A stretch of DNA of 64,000 nt. Origin: Pseudarthrobacter phenanthrenivorans (GTDB lineage Bacteria; Actinomycetota; Actinomycetes; Actinomycetales; Micrococcaceae). Shown here piece after piece: positions 1 through 8,331 of the stretch. Position numbers and translations under genes: made by a program. The first letter of the stretch is position 1. Every line of letters begins with the position of its first letter. The stretch is from the NCBI RefSeq assembly GCF_000813845.1, contig NZ_JWTB01000007.1, positions 124,001 through 188,000 of the forward strand, given 5' to 3'. The notes under the pieces are model-generated. The model had not been told where the DNA came from, searched no databases, and worked only from the letters and a program-made list of their open reading frames with translations.

Positions 1-1008
1 TTCGAGCGAACCCAGCCCGCGGACCTGCTGGAGGTAGAGCGGCAGCAGGATCACGCCGCCGAACAGGGCCATCATGGCCACCACCATCAGCAGCACCGAG
101 ACCGTGAACATCCGGAAGTTGAAGGCCCGCAGGTCCAGCAGCGGCGCTGCAGCCTTCTGCAGCCGGAGCTGGCGGAACACGAACACGGCCAGGGCGGCGA
201 CGCCGATGAGCAGGGCTGCAATGGCGCCCGCGCCGGGGCCGGCCTGCCCGCCGTGGCCGCCGCCGATCTGGCTCAGGCCGTACACCAGGCCGCCGAAGGC
301 AGGAACGGTCAGGATGACGGACAGGAAGTCCAGCTTGCCCTTCTCGGCTTCACCCACATTGGTGAGGTACTTGGCGCCGATGGCCAGCGCCGCGAGGGCC
401 ACGGGCAGGACGAAGATGAACATGAAGCGCCAGGTGAAGTGCTCCAGGATCAGGCCGGAAACGGTGGGGCCCATGGCCGGCGCAACCGAGATGGCAATGC
501 TGACGTTCCCCATCACGGCGCCGCGCTTGGCCAGCGGCACCAGGGTGAGGATGGTGGTCATCAGCAGCGGCAGCATGATGGCTGTGCCGCCTGCCTGGAC
601 GATGCGGGCCAGAAGCAGCACCTCGAAGCCGGGGGCGGCAGCGGCAAGCGCGGTTCCGCCGGCGAAAAGGCCCATGGCCAGCATGAACACAGCCCTGGTG
701 GAGAGCCGTTGGAGGATAAAGCCCGTGGTGGGGATGACTACGGCCATGGTCAGCATGAAGCCGGTGGACAGCCACTGGACGGTGGGGGCGTCCACGCGAA
801 GGTCCACCATGAGCCGCTGCAGGGCGACATTCATGATGGTCTCGTTGAGGATCACCACGAATGTCGCCACCAGCAGCGTGCTGATGATGGTCACTGCCTC
901 CCGGGACATCTTCTCCGGCGCGGAGGACTGGGCTTCGTGTCCGGGCACTTCCCGTCCGGGCGTTTGGACGGATGGGCCGCTGGAGTCGGGCGAGGTCTCG
1001 GTAGACAT
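1..1008 (-). CDS. MFS drug exporter, DHA2 (EmrB/QacA) family, partial
   Basis: The gene starts at the ATG at 1008 (preceded by GAGGGAA) and runs off the left edge, so only the N-terminal 336 residues are present. After a hydrophilic tail of about 35 residues come repeated hydrophobic segments typical of a 14-helix exporter. They include a first helix ending in LNETIMNVAL, the form of motif D1 seen in the DHA2 family, and a motif-A-like stretch near GFILQRLSTRA. Members pump cationic drugs or dyes using the proton gradient. No regulator is adjacent; the TetR gene 2.7 kb away could be related but is separated by two genes. The substrate cannot be told from the sequence. Confidence 0.85.
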   Translation of the reverse strand, partial: MSTETSPDSSGPSVQTPGREVPGHEAQSSAPEKMSREAVTIISTLLVATFVVILNETIMNVALQRLMVDLRVDAPTVQWLSTGFMLTMAVVIPTTGFILQRLSTRAVFMLAMGLFAGGTALAAAAPGFEVLLLARIVQAGGTAIMLPLLMTTILTLVPLAKRGAVMGNVSIAISVAPAMGPTVSGLILEHFTWRFMFIFVLPVALAALAIGAKYLTNVGEAEKGKLDFLSVILTVPAFGGLVYGLSQIGGGHGGQAGPGAGAIAALLIGVAALAVFVFRQLRLQKAAAPLLDLRAFNFRMFTVSVLLMVVAMMALFGGVILLPLYLQQVRGLGSLE

Positions 1009-1129
1009 GGGTGTTCCCTCAGGGGTTTTATGAGTGGTGCGCGGTCAGCCGCTGCAGATTCCAACACTCTACCCGCTGGAGTAATTCCTCCACACGGGGA
1101 TTTCTTAACCCTGGGGGAACATTGGGGGG

Positions 1130-1696
1130 TTAGGCCGTCTGCCCCGCATGCTGCCCTTCGGAGATCTCCTCCACCAGCTTGTTGTTGAAGGCTGGAAGGT
1201 CGTCAGGGTTCCGGCTGGTCACCAGTCCCTGGTCCACCACCACTTCCTGGTCTGTCCAGTTGGCACCGGCGTTCTTCAGGTCGGTTTCGAGGGTGAAGTA
1301 GGACGTGACGTTCCGGCCCCGGACCACGCCGGCCTCGATCAGCAGCCACGGTCCGTGGCAAATGGATGCCACCGGCTTGTGCTGTTCAAAAAAGCTGCGG
1401 GTGAAGCTCTGGGCGTCCTTGTCGACCCGCAGGTGGTCTGCGTTCACCACGCCGCCCGGAAGTACCAGGGCGTCGAAATCGGAGGCATTGGCATCGGCCA
1501 CGGTGAGGTCCACGTCGAAGGTGTCGCCCTTCTCCGTGCCGTTATAGCCCTGCAGCTTGCCGCTCTTGGGAGCCACCAGGGTGGGCTCGCCGCCGGCGTC
1601 CTTCACGGCCTGCCAGGGGCTGGTGAGCTCCACCTGCTCCACGCCGTCAGTCAGCAGGAATGCCACCTTCTTGCCTGCGATGCTGTGCTCTGACAT
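1130..1696 (-). CDS. DJ-1/PfpI family protein (class I glutamine amidotransferase-like)
   Basis: A 188-residue protein with the DJ-1/PfpI fold. It opens with KKVAFLLTDGVEQVELTSPW, carries the conserved acidic position of the family (VEQVE), and has the nucleophile elbow motif SICHGPW near residue 113, which contains the reactive cysteine. Family members act as stress-protective proteases, chaperones or deglycases; which applies here is not settled by sequence. The start is well supported by GAGGAGG five bases upstream. It is a single gene divergent from the HNH gene. A 12-bp palindrome-like element that recurs upstream of katE lies 100 bp upstream and may link it to stress regulation. Confidence 0.88.
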   Translation of the reverse strand: MSEHSIAGKKVAFLLTDGVEQVELTSPWQAVKDAGGEPTLVAPKSGKLQGYNGTEKGDTFDVDLTVADANASDFDALVLPGGVVNADHLRVDKDAQSFTRSFFEQHKPVASICHGPWLLIEAGVVRGRNVTSYFTLETDLKNAGANWTDQEVVVDQGLVTSRNPDDLPAFNNKLVEEISEGQHAGQTA

Positions 1697-2016
1697 TTTT
1701 CCTCCTCATCCTTGCGGTTGCGCGCTTTTGGCACGCGGGGGTCCCGCTTGAGAGTTGATTGCCTGACCAGTCCAGCCTAGGAAATGGGAAAGTAATAAGC
1801 AAGCTGACTATCCACCTTGCGCGCTCTCCCGAGTGCGCCGCGCAAGCTCCTTTGCGCGGCGGGTATTTGGGGTGCGCCGGGGATTTTGCGCCCTGGAATT
1901 GCGTACGACGGCGGCAGGCATCTTGCGCGGCCGAGGCACCTTCTTGGACGGCCGGTGGCGTTTGGACGTGACGGCTGGGCCTCCGGCGGCTCCCGACCGG
2001 TGGCCAGTGACCGGCG
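1697..2016. other. Divergent intergenic region with repeated TTGCGCG
   Basis: This 320-bp region separates the PfpI gene (leftward) from the HNH gene (rightward). Apart from the palindrome at 1796 and the PfpI ribosome site it holds no gene I can support. The heptamer TTGCGCG occurs at 1818-1824, 1852-1858 and 1923-1929, and in inverted form (CGCGCAA) at 1839-1845, so the first pair can form a 7-bp stem. These may be protein-binding sites or chance in GC-rich DNA. Confidence 0.4.
1796..1807. promoter_or_regulatory. TAAGC-AA-GCTGA palindrome-like element
   Basis: TAAGCAAGCTGA is a one-mismatch copy of a 12-bp palindrome that also occurs at 25432 (upstream of katE) and 37938 (upstream of the lapA-like gene). 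It lies 100 bp upstream of the PfpI start. It could be a transcription-factor site; the binding protein is unknown. Confidence 0.35.
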
Positions 2017-3546
2017 ATGCCACGTCAGAATGTCAGTGGGTCGCTGGATGATATGGGTATCGGAATCGGGACACGCGGGGCAGCGGTTGTGGAGGGACTT
2101 GAATCCTCCATGGCTGCCTTCCGCAGGCTGGTTCAGGAAGACACCGCCCTTGCCTCAGGTGCCTGCGTTGGCACTGAGGTGGACGTGCTGCAGCGGCGGT
2201 ATGAGCTGTGCCTGGAAGGGTTGGAGCTGACAGCCCGGCTGGAGGCGCGGCTGGCGGCGCTAAAGTCCCGGCAGGCTGTCCAGGCCGTCGAGTTTCAGCA
2301 GGCCATGACTCCGCCGGACGCGTCCGTGCAGGACCGCCTTTATGCCGAGATGTCTACTGTGGAGGAGATCGCCGGGGTCCTGACAGTGAGCTCTGAGGCC
2401 GCGGGGGCGTTGGTGGAGCAGTCCCGGCGGGTCTGCTCCCTGCCGCCGGTGTTCGAGGCGTTGTCCGCCGGGGCGATGTCCTGGCAGCACGCGAAGATTA
2501 TTGCTGACGAAACGGAGGGGCTCACTCCTGAGGGCGCGGTGAAGTTGGTGGCGCATTTCTTCGATCCCGAGGGTCCCAACCTCCCCCGCGGCGCTGGCCC
2601 CGGTGAACTTGTCCCGTCACGGTTCAGGGCCAAAGTCCGTGCCTGGCGCGAACGCCACCACCCCGAGTCGATCGAGAAGCGCCACGCCAAAGGGTTCAAG
2701 GATCGGCGGATGGACTACACCCCGGACCGGGACGGCATGGCCTGGGTTTCAGGCTACCTCCCCGGCGACACCGCCTGCGCCTTCTGGAACCGGAGCACCG
2801 CCACCGCCCGCGGACTCCAGGGACCCGACGAACCCCGTACCCTCACCCAACTCCGCCCGGACATCGCCGCGTCATTGCTCCTTGGCGCCACCCTGCATCC
2901 CACTACCGCGGACACTGCCCGTGCCGCCAGCAGCGGAAATCCAGGAGCGGCAGGCGAAACCAACACCACAGTCGGCAAGGTCCCCGCTCCACGGGCCGAC
3001 GTCCTGGTCACCGTGCCGGTATTCTCCCTCCTCGGCCTCACCGACGAACCCCCCGAACTCGACGGCTTCGGGCCCATCCCGGCATCGATGGCACGGAAAC
3101 TGGTCGCGGACGGCGCCGAATCGTTCTACCGGGTCCTGATCGACCCCAGGGACGGGGCGCCGCTGGAGATCGGCCGCAAGAACTACCGGCTTACCGAGAC
3201 CATCAAGCGCTGGATCAGGATGCGCGATGGCAAATGCACCTTCCCCGGCTGCACCAACCGCACTCCCGACAACGACACCGACCACCTGCAAGCCTGGGAC
3301 CGCGGCGGCAGTACTGAGGTCAGCAATCTGGCCCAGCTCTGCCCCAAGCACCACCGACTCAAACACGCGCGCCCCTGGATTCCCGAGCCGGCAACCAAGA
3401 ACGGGGCACCCGGCTGGACCTCGCCAACAGGACGGCACTACAAAGCCGAACACCCCGACCCCGAACCGCCACACTGGCCACCAGGCATCCTGCCGGGAGA
3501 ACGAAGCCTGCTCGAAGAAGTTCTACTGCAGCGCCTGGCTGCCTAG
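2017..3546 (+). CDS. DUF222 / HNH endonuclease domain protein
   Basis: A 509-residue protein (497 if it starts at the ATG at 2053) with an N-terminal DUF222 region, roughly residues 20-330, and a C-terminal HNH nuclease motif. The HNH part reads CTFPGCTNR, then DTDHLQAWDRGG, then LCPKHHRLKH, giving the paired cysteines of a zinc knuckle and the catalytic His region. Actinobacteria carry many paralogues of this type, often single genes of unknown purpose; links to 13E12-type mobile elements have been suggested for the family. Here it stands alone between PfpI and a tetR gene, with a tandem repeat just downstream. Nuclease activity is inferred only. Confidence 0.85.
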   Translation: MPRQNVSGSLDDMGIGIGTRGAAVVEGLESSMAAFRRLVQEDTALASGACVGTEVDVLQRRYELCLEGLELTARLEARLAALKSRQAVQAVEFQQAMTPPDASVQDRLYAEMSTVEEIAGVLTVSSEAAGALVEQSRRVCSLPPVFEALSAGAMSWQHAKIIADETEGLTPEGAVKLVAHFFDPEGPNLPRGAGPGELVPSRFRAKVRAWRERHHPESIEKRHAKGFKDRRMDYTPDRDGMAWVSGYLPGDTACAFWNRSTATARGLQGPDEPRTLTQLRPDIAASLLLGATLHPTTADTARAASSGNPGAAGETNTTVGKVPAPRADVLVTVPVFSLLGLTDEPPELDGFGPIPASMARKLVADGAESFYRVLIDPRDGAPLEIGRKNYRLTETIKRWIRMRDGKCTFPGCTNRTPDNDTDHLQAWDRGGSTEVSNLAQLCPKHHRLKHARPWIPEPATKNGAPGWTSPTGRHYKAEHPDPEPPHWPPGILPGERSLLEEVLLQRLAA

Positions 3547-3586
3547 CGCCTGCGCAACAACACCCTCCAACAGCACATTGTGCTGC

Positions 3587-3662
3587 TACCTGGCCGACGT
3601 CCTGCTACTTGGCCGACGTCCTGTTACCTGCCGGGCGTCCTGCTAGCTGCCCGGCCTCCTGC
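3587..3662. repeat. Four-copy 19-bp tandem repeat
   Basis: Four adjacent 19-base units begin at 3587, 3606, 3625 and 3644. The first reads TACCTGGCCGACGTCCTGC; the second differs at two positions, and the third and fourth are more diverged. A unit length that is not a multiple of three, and the position between convergent genes, argue against a coding role. It lies 40 bp after the HNH stop codon. Confidence 0.8.
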
Positions 3663-3710
3663 TGCGTGCAGGTGTTCCCGCTGCGGCCGACGCCGCGACG
3701 GGCCGTAGTG

Positions 3711-4361
3711 CTAACCCCTGTGGTGCTCAATCAAGCAGCCCGCCATCTGCTGTGCACGCTGGGCCGCCTGCAGGTCCCCCTCGGTGGCCGCAATGATGGA
3801 GCCCTTCATCAGAATGTGCCAGGACCGCGCGAAGTCCTCCGCCCGGGACAATCCGGCTTCTTCCGCCAGCCCCTGGACGTGCCCACGCATCTTCGCCAGG
3901 TAGTCCTTGCTGGCTTGGCCCAAGGGGTGCGCAGGCCCCATTTCGAGCAGGACGTTGATGAAGGCACTGCCCTCGAAATCGTCCCGACGGAACCACTCGG
4001 CAAAGACATCGAAAATTGCCAGCAGTTGCTCCACGGGCGTGCTGCCCCGCTGGCGCGCCTTGGAGATGATGCTGTCAACGGTCCACTGTTTATCGCGCTG
4101 TTCCAGGAACGCCAGCACCAGGGAATCCTTGGACGGGAAATGGCGGTAGAAGGTGGCTTTCGCAACGCCGGAACGTTCAATGAGTTCGTTTACGCCAACG
4201 TCCCGAATCCCCCGCCGCGAAAACAATTCGTAGGCCACCGACAGGATCCGCTCCTCCGGGTCCAGGCGGCTGGAGGAAGAAGCTGGCGCCGACGGCTGGA
4301 GAGACGCTTGCGCGGAGCCTACGTCCGGCTTCATACCGGACCCCGGATTCATCACATCCAT
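3711..4361 (-). CDS. TetR/AcrR family transcriptional regulator
   Basis: A 216-residue regulator. After a disordered tail of about 32 residues comes the TetR DNA-binding domain: ILSVAYELFSRRGIRDVGV, then LIERSGVAKATFYRHFPSKD as the recognition helix region, around residues 37-85. The rest is a helical ligand-binding domain. An AGACA-N4-TGTCT palindrome lies 18-31 bp upstream of the start and fits an autoregulatory operator. In-frame ATGs at 4352 and 4334 are alternative starts. The ligand and target genes are unknown; the divergent 87-residue gene is the nearest candidate target. Confidence 0.9.
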   Translation of the reverse strand: MDVMNPGSGMKPDVGSAQASLQPSAPASSSSRLDPEERILSVAYELFSRRGIRDVGVNELIERSGVAKATFYRHFPSKDSLVLAFLEQRDKQWTVDSIISKARQRGSTPVEQLLAIFDVFAEWFRRDDFEGSAFINVLLEMGPAHPLGQASKDYLAKMRGHVQGLAEEAGLSRAEDFARSWHILMKGSIIAATEGDLQAAQRAQQMAGCLIEHHRG

Positions 4362-4378
4362 AGGCTAATTCTGGCACG

Positions 4379-4392
4379 AGACAGACTTGTCT
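4379..4392. promoter_or_regulatory. Candidate TetR operator AGACA-gact-TGTCT
   Basis: AGACAGACTTGTCT is a perfect inverted repeat (5-bp arms, 4-bp spacer) directly upstream of the TetR gene start at 4361. Short palindromes containing AGAC...GTCT are common TetR-family sites, so autorepression is a reasonable inference. Confidence 0.5.
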
Positions 4393-4435
4393 TTCTCCCT
4401 GTAGTGTGTTGGCTACGTGCAGTGCATTCGAACGC

Positions 4436-4459
4436 CGCACCGGCAACGTCGCCGGTGCG
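4436..4459. promoter_or_regulatory. 9-bp stem hairpin/inverted repeat upstream of the 87-aa gene
   Basis: CGCACCGGC and GCCGGTGCG pair perfectly around a 6-base loop, 21 bp before the ATG at 4481. It lies between the divergent tetR and small gene and could be an operator or a leader hairpin close to the ribosome site. Confidence 0.45.
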
Positions 4460-4480
4460 CATTGATGCAAGGAGGCCACT

Positions 4481-4744
4481 ATGACAGCAGAGCAGCTCGC
4501 CCCCGTGCCCCCAGATCCGGAGCCATGGCTTCCCCGTGACACGCCCGCGGAGATCCGGCAGTTCGCCATTGAGTCCCTCCGGTGGCAGGCGCAGGAAATC
4601 ATCGATGAACTGCTTTCCAGCACAGACCCCGCCGATGAGCTGGCCAAGGCCCGCCTCCGGCGCTTCGTGGCACGGAATCCGGGGCGGCCGGAAAAGGCAC
4701 TCCTGGAACAGTTCATGGCCAGCGAGGACGGACCGGCCCTCTAA
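4481..4744 (+). CDS. Small acidic hypothetical protein (87 aa)
   Basis: The start is supported by AAGGAGG at 4468-4474, a near-ideal ribosome site. The 87-residue product is rich in acidic residues, proline and arginine, has no membrane segment or cysteine, and appears largely helical (EIRQFAIESLRWQAQEIIDEL). I do not recognise a named domain. It is divergent from tetR across a 119-bp region with two inverted repeats, and a hairpin terminator follows the stop codon at once. This makes it a well-delimited single gene and a possible TetR target. Confidence 0.75.
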   Translation: MTAEQLAPVPPDPEPWLPRDTPAEIRQFAIESLRWQAQEIIDELLSSTDPADELAKARLRRFVARNPGRPEKALLEQFMASEDGPAL

Positions 4745-4763
4745 CCGGCCGTAAATAGGCCGG
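4745..4763. terminator. Hairpin between convergent genes
   Basis: CCGGCC and GGCCGG form a perfect 6-bp stem around gtaaata, immediately after the TAA of the 87-residue gene. There is no T-tract, as is usual in this GC range. It may also terminate the panC transcript from the other side. Confidence 0.55.
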
Positions 4764-4820
4764 GTCAGGATTGCAAAGGTCAGGCTGGAACAGGGTCAGG
4801 GGCAGGAACAGGGGCGGGGC

Positions 4821-5747
4821 TCAGGAATTCAGCGGCATATTGTCGATCAGCCGGACCGGACCAACCCTGGCCGCGATCAGGGCCAGCGCTTCGCCGCGGA
4901 AGGGAGTCTCGCGGCAGTTCTCGGCCAGGGGCTCCAGGGTCCCCGGGTCCACTACCTCGAAATAATCGAGTTCCACCAGGGGCTGGGACTCCACCAGGGC
5001 CAGCGCCGAATCAAGGTCCAGCGGCTCATGGGCATTCGCCCGCTCCTCCAGCAGCCGCAGGGCCCTGGACAAGACCAGCGCGGCGTCCCTCTCGTCGTCG
5101 GACAGGAACCGGTTGCGGCTGGAAAGTGCCAGACCGTCAGCTGCCCGGACGGTTGGCACGCCAACGATCTCCACCGGGAAGTCCAGGTCGGCAACCATGC
5201 GCCGGACCAGGGCCAACTGCTGGGCGTCCTTTTGCCCAAAGTAGGCGCGGTAGGCCGGCAGGCTGCCGTTGACGGCATCGCCGCCGGAGCCAGCGGGAAG
5301 ACCCGCCGCAGGCATCCCGTAGTGCAGCAGCTTGGCCACGACGGTGAGTGCGCCGTCGAAGTGTCCGGGCCGCGAGGCGCCCTCCCACTTCTCCCCCAGC
5401 CGGCCGGAGGTAACGCGCACCAAGGGCTCACCGCCGGGGTAGACCTCCTCCACGGAAGGCGCGAACGCCAGGTCCACGCCCTGCTCCTCCAGCAGCGCGA
5501 GGTCAGCCTCAAGCGTCCGCGGATAGCGGTCCAGGTCTGCAGCGTCGCCGAACTGGAGGGGGTTGACGAAGATGCTGGCCACCACCACGTCGTTCTGCCC
5601 GACGGCGGTCCGGGCCAGGGCGGCGTGGCCCTCGTGCAGTGCGCCCATGGTGGGCACCAGCCCCTGGGAAGCGCCTCCCTTGGCGGTCAGCAGCCTGGCG
5701 CTTTCGGCTTTCAGGCCGGCCACTGTGGTGACGAGTTGTATGGACAC
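4821..5747 (-). CDS. panC: Pantothenate synthetase (pantoate--beta-alanine ligase)
   Basis: PanC joins pantoate and beta-alanine with ATP to make pantothenate. The 308-residue protein shows the nucleotide-binding [10 protein letters not shown] motif near residue 31, [10 protein letters not shown], and [13 protein letters not shown], all diagnostic. A glycine/alanine-rich insert ([18 protein letters not shown]) sits just before YRAYFGQKD and makes it slightly longer than typical homologues. The start is GTG at 5747, directly abutting the TGA of the DUF2520 gene, with AGGAGG inside that gene's end. It is the last gene of the long folate/pantothenate array. Confidence 0.97.
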   Translation of the reverse strand: MSIQLVTTVAGLKAESARLLTAKGGASQGLVPTMGALHEGHAALARTAVGQNDVVVASIFVNPLQFGDAADLDRYPRTLEADLALLEEQGVDLAFAPSVEEVYPGGEPLVRVTSGRLGEKWEGASRPGHFDGALTVVAKLLHYGMPAAGLPAGSGGDAVNGSLPAYRAYFGQKDAQQLALVRRMVADLDFPVEIVGVPTVRAADGLALSSRNRFLSDDERDAALVLSRALRLLEERANAHEPLDLDSALALVESQPLVELDYFEVVDPGTLEPLAENCRETPFRGEALALIAARVGPVRLIDNMPLNS

Positions 5748-6641
5748 TCAGTCCTCCTTTTGGTCAAGGGCGTCGTTCAGCCCCTTCAGCTGGTCAGGTT
5801 TCAGCAGTCCGCGTCCTTCGGCCCGAAGCGCCGTCGCCCGTGCCATCGCAAGGTAGGCCGCCAGGATGTCGCCGTGACCGCCGCCGTCGAACTCCCGCAA
5901 CGCCTCGGCGTGGGCACGCACCGTACCCACATCCCCGCGGGCCACTGGTCCGGTGAGTGCCGATTCCCCGGACGCCAGGGCATTCTCCAGCGTGGCCCGC
6001 AGGAGCGGACCCAGCATGCGTTCGGGCGATTCCACGCCGACGTCACGCAACAGTTCCGAGGCCTGCGCCACCAGGGTGACCAGGTGGTTGGACCCGTGCG
6101 CCAGGGCTGCGTGGTAGAGCGTCCGGTCCGCCTCCGCGATGGCAACTGGCTCGGCCCCCATCTCCACCACCAGCGCCTGCGCGATGGGCAGCATGGCGGC
6201 ATCCGCCGTCACCCCGAAAGTGCAGTCCAGCAGCCGGGTGAGGTCCAGGCTCATGCCCGTGAACGTCATGGCCGGATGCAGTGCCAGCGGGATGGCGCCG
6301 GCGGCACGGACCGGATGCAGTACTCCGACGCCGAAGCGGCCCGAGGTGTGCGCCACGAGCTGGCCCGGCTGCCAGGCGCCAAGCTTCGCCAGTCCCTCCA
6401 CCAGGTCCGGCAGGGCGTCGTCCGGGACGGCGAGCAGCACCAGCTCGGCCCGCTCCACGATGTCCTGCACCTCAAGGACCGGCACGCCGGGCAACAATGC
6501 TTCGGCCCGTTCCCGGCTCGCGTCGGACACCGCCGAGACCCCGATGACGGCGTGTTCGGCCGCACGCAGGGCAGCGCCAAGCACGGCCCCCACCTTGCCG
6601 GCACCGATGATTCCGACGCCGAGGCGTCCTGGCTTAGCCAT
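5748..6641 (-). CDS. Rossmann-like DUF2520 protein, possible ketopantoate reductase-type enzyme
   Basis: A 297-residue protein starting with a Rossmann dinucleotide-binding signature, GVGIIGAGKVGAVLGAAL, at about residues 8-25, followed by a DUF2520 helical domain (HPAMTFTG, YHAALAHGSNHLVTL). The ATG at 6641 overlaps the previous gene by 8 bases, so longer upstream extensions are not needed. Proteins of this class resemble ketopantoate reductases, and a PanG-type ketopantoate reductase of similar architecture has been described in other bacteria. Its place directly before panC supports a role in pantothenate synthesis. That function is inference. Confidence 0.8.
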   Translation of the reverse strand: MAKPGRLGVGIIGAGKVGAVLGAALRAAEHAVIGVSAVSDASRERAEALLPGVPVLEVQDIVERAELVLLAVPDDALPDLVEGLAKLGAWQPGQLVAHTSGRFGVGVLHPVRAAGAIPLALHPAMTFTGMSLDLTRLLDCTFGVTADAAMLPIAQALVVEMGAEPVAIAEADRTLYHAALAHGSNHLVTLVAQASELLRDVGVESPERMLGPLLRATLENALASGESALTGPVARGDVGTVRAHAEALREFDGGGHGDILAAYLAMARATALRAEGRGLLKPDQLKGLNDALDQKED

Positions 6642-8331
6642 GCTGCTGGCCTTCCTGTTGGGGACGGGGGCGCGCTTCTCCGGCGGCCGCCTCCGGCAGC
6701 GTCGCCGCAACCACCGTCGCGCCGGGTACGGGGTCGGGTGCGTCTGCCGGGATAACCTGCCGCAACCATTGTTCGGTGGTTTGCCTCTTCCGTGCCAGCC
6801 GGGCGCGGGCCGACTGCTCATTGAAGAGTTGCCTGGCCTCGTCCAGGCCGGCCTGGATCAGCCTCGGCGCAACGGGACCGGCGGTGGTGTGCAGGACCAG
6901 GTCGGCAACGCGGAACCGGCGGGCCAGCGGGCCCTGATGGAGCGCCATCGACTGCGTCCGCTGGTGCGGCACCACCACAAGGTGCCGCCACCAGCGGCCC
7001 GAGCGGATCAGCAAGGCGGTGCCGGTAGCCGCAAAGCCGTTCCGCCGCCAGGCCAGGGGTGCAAGAATCCGGGCCCGGCGCGGCGTGGTGACGAAGCCGC
7101 CGTCGGAATCCCTGCCTGTAAGCCCCGCGGCGAAAACGGCTGCGGGCGCGTCCGTCCCGGGGTCCGGGAGCACCAGCGACAGCATGGCGAGGACGTCGGC
7201 GAACGTGCCCACCGGCAGGAGGATGGTCCTGGTGTTCCCTTCGACGGCATTGCCGGAAGCCCCGTAGCCGGCGACATTGACCTGCATCCGGTACCAGCCG
7301 AGCGGACGCCACAATGGCGGCTGGGAAACCTTCACCACCTGGATCCGGCCGGGCGGCAGGGTCTGCGCCTGCGTGTCCAGCAGGCCGTACCGCAGCCGGA
7401 TCCCGTCGGGCGAGATGGCTGCGGTGAAGTTGTAGCCCTTGTTGAAGAAGTTCCAGTAACCGGCGGCGAGGCCCAGGGCGGCCGGCACCAGGTAGAAATA
7501 GAAGGCTCGGTTGTCAGTCACGGCGGACAGGACCACCGAAGCGGCGCCGCCCACCACGATGAAGAAGCTTTGCTCACTCAACAGCAGCGATCCGATAAGG
7601 CGCGACGGCGGCACGGCAAGTACGGTGGCTTCGGGCGCCTCGGGTGCAGGCAGGAAAGGGTGCTCCCCCGGGTGCAGCGCCCCGGAAGCTGTTCCGCCGA
7701 CGGTCACGGCGCCGGCGACGGGCCCGCCCGGAGCGTGGCCAGGTGCGGGACCAGGGGCGGCCGCCCCTGCCCCGGAGGCTTGGGCCAGGATGGTGGCGCG
7801 CAGCTGCCTGGCGTCCCCGATCTTGAGGTAGGCCAGGCGCACTGCGGACTCGCCGGCGTCGGCCACCTCGAACCGGAGCTCGGCCAGGCCAAAGATCCGG
7901 GCCAGCAGCGGCTGGACGATGTCGATCGCCTGCACCCGGTCCAGGCGTGCCTGCCGGTGCTGGCGGAAGAGGAAGCCGGAGTTCACCCGGACGTAGCCGC
8001 CGGATACCTGGTACTTGGTGAAGTACCAGGTGAGGACGAAGCCGAGCACGGCCACGGCCAGCACCAGCGCTCCGCCGCCCAGGAGCCACGGCGCGCGACG
8101 GGCGAAGCCGTTTTCGAACACTGCCTGTCCCTGCAGCATCCGCTCAAAGAGGTCCCGGCCAAAGAAGAACGTGATCGCGGCCAGGGCAAACCAGCCCCTG
8201 ACAAAAGGTGACGCCGGATGAACGCGCCGCCAGTCGCCGTCGGACGTGCCGGTGCTGTCCGGGACTGGGAAAGGAGGTGCGGAGGCGGGCGGAACGGGTG
8301 GCTGCCCGGGCAGGTGGCCGTCAGCCGTCAC
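6634..8331 (-). CDS. PH domain-containing membrane protein (YdbT-like, DUF304)
   Basis: A 565-residue membrane protein starting at GTG 8331, which overlaps the TGA of the preceding gene as GTGA. A short proline-rich tail is followed by paired hydrophobic segments (GWFALAAITFFFG, ALVLAVAVLGFVLTWYF). Bacterial PH (bPH_2) modules then occur in about three copies, recognisable by TKYQVSGGYVRVNSGFLFRQ, then PDGIRLRYGLLDTQAQTLP, then RILAPLAWRRNGF. YdbS/YdbT pairs are widespread membrane proteins of uncertain role, linked in some bacteria to envelope stress. It is translationally coupled to the smaller PH gene before it. Confidence 0.85.
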   Translation of the reverse strand: MTADGHLPGQPPVPPASAPPFPVPDSTGTSDGDWRRVHPASPFVRGWFALAAITFFFGRDLFERMLQGQAVFENGFARRAPWLLGGGALVLAVAVLGFVLTWYFTKYQVSGGYVRVNSGFLFRQHRQARLDRVQAIDIVQPLLARIFGLAELRFEVADAGESAVRLAYLKIGDARQLRATILAQASGAGAAAPGPAPGHAPGGPVAGAVTVGGTASGALHPGEHPFLPAPEAPEATVLAVPPSRLIGSLLLSEQSFFIVVGGAASVVLSAVTDNRAFYFYLVPAALGLAAGYWNFFNKGYNFTAAISPDGIRLRYGLLDTQAQTLPPGRIQVVKVSQPPLWRPLGWYRMQVNVAGYGASGNAVEGNTRTILLPVGTFADVLAMLSLVLPDPGTDAPAAVFAAGLTGRDSDGGFVTTPRRARILAPLAWRRNGFAATGTALLIRSGRWWRHLVVVPHQRTQSMALHQGPLARRFRVADLVLHTTAGPVAPRLIQAGLDEARQLFNEQSARARLARKRQTTEQWLRQVIPADAPDPVPGATVVAATLPEAAAGEARPRPQQEGQQHG

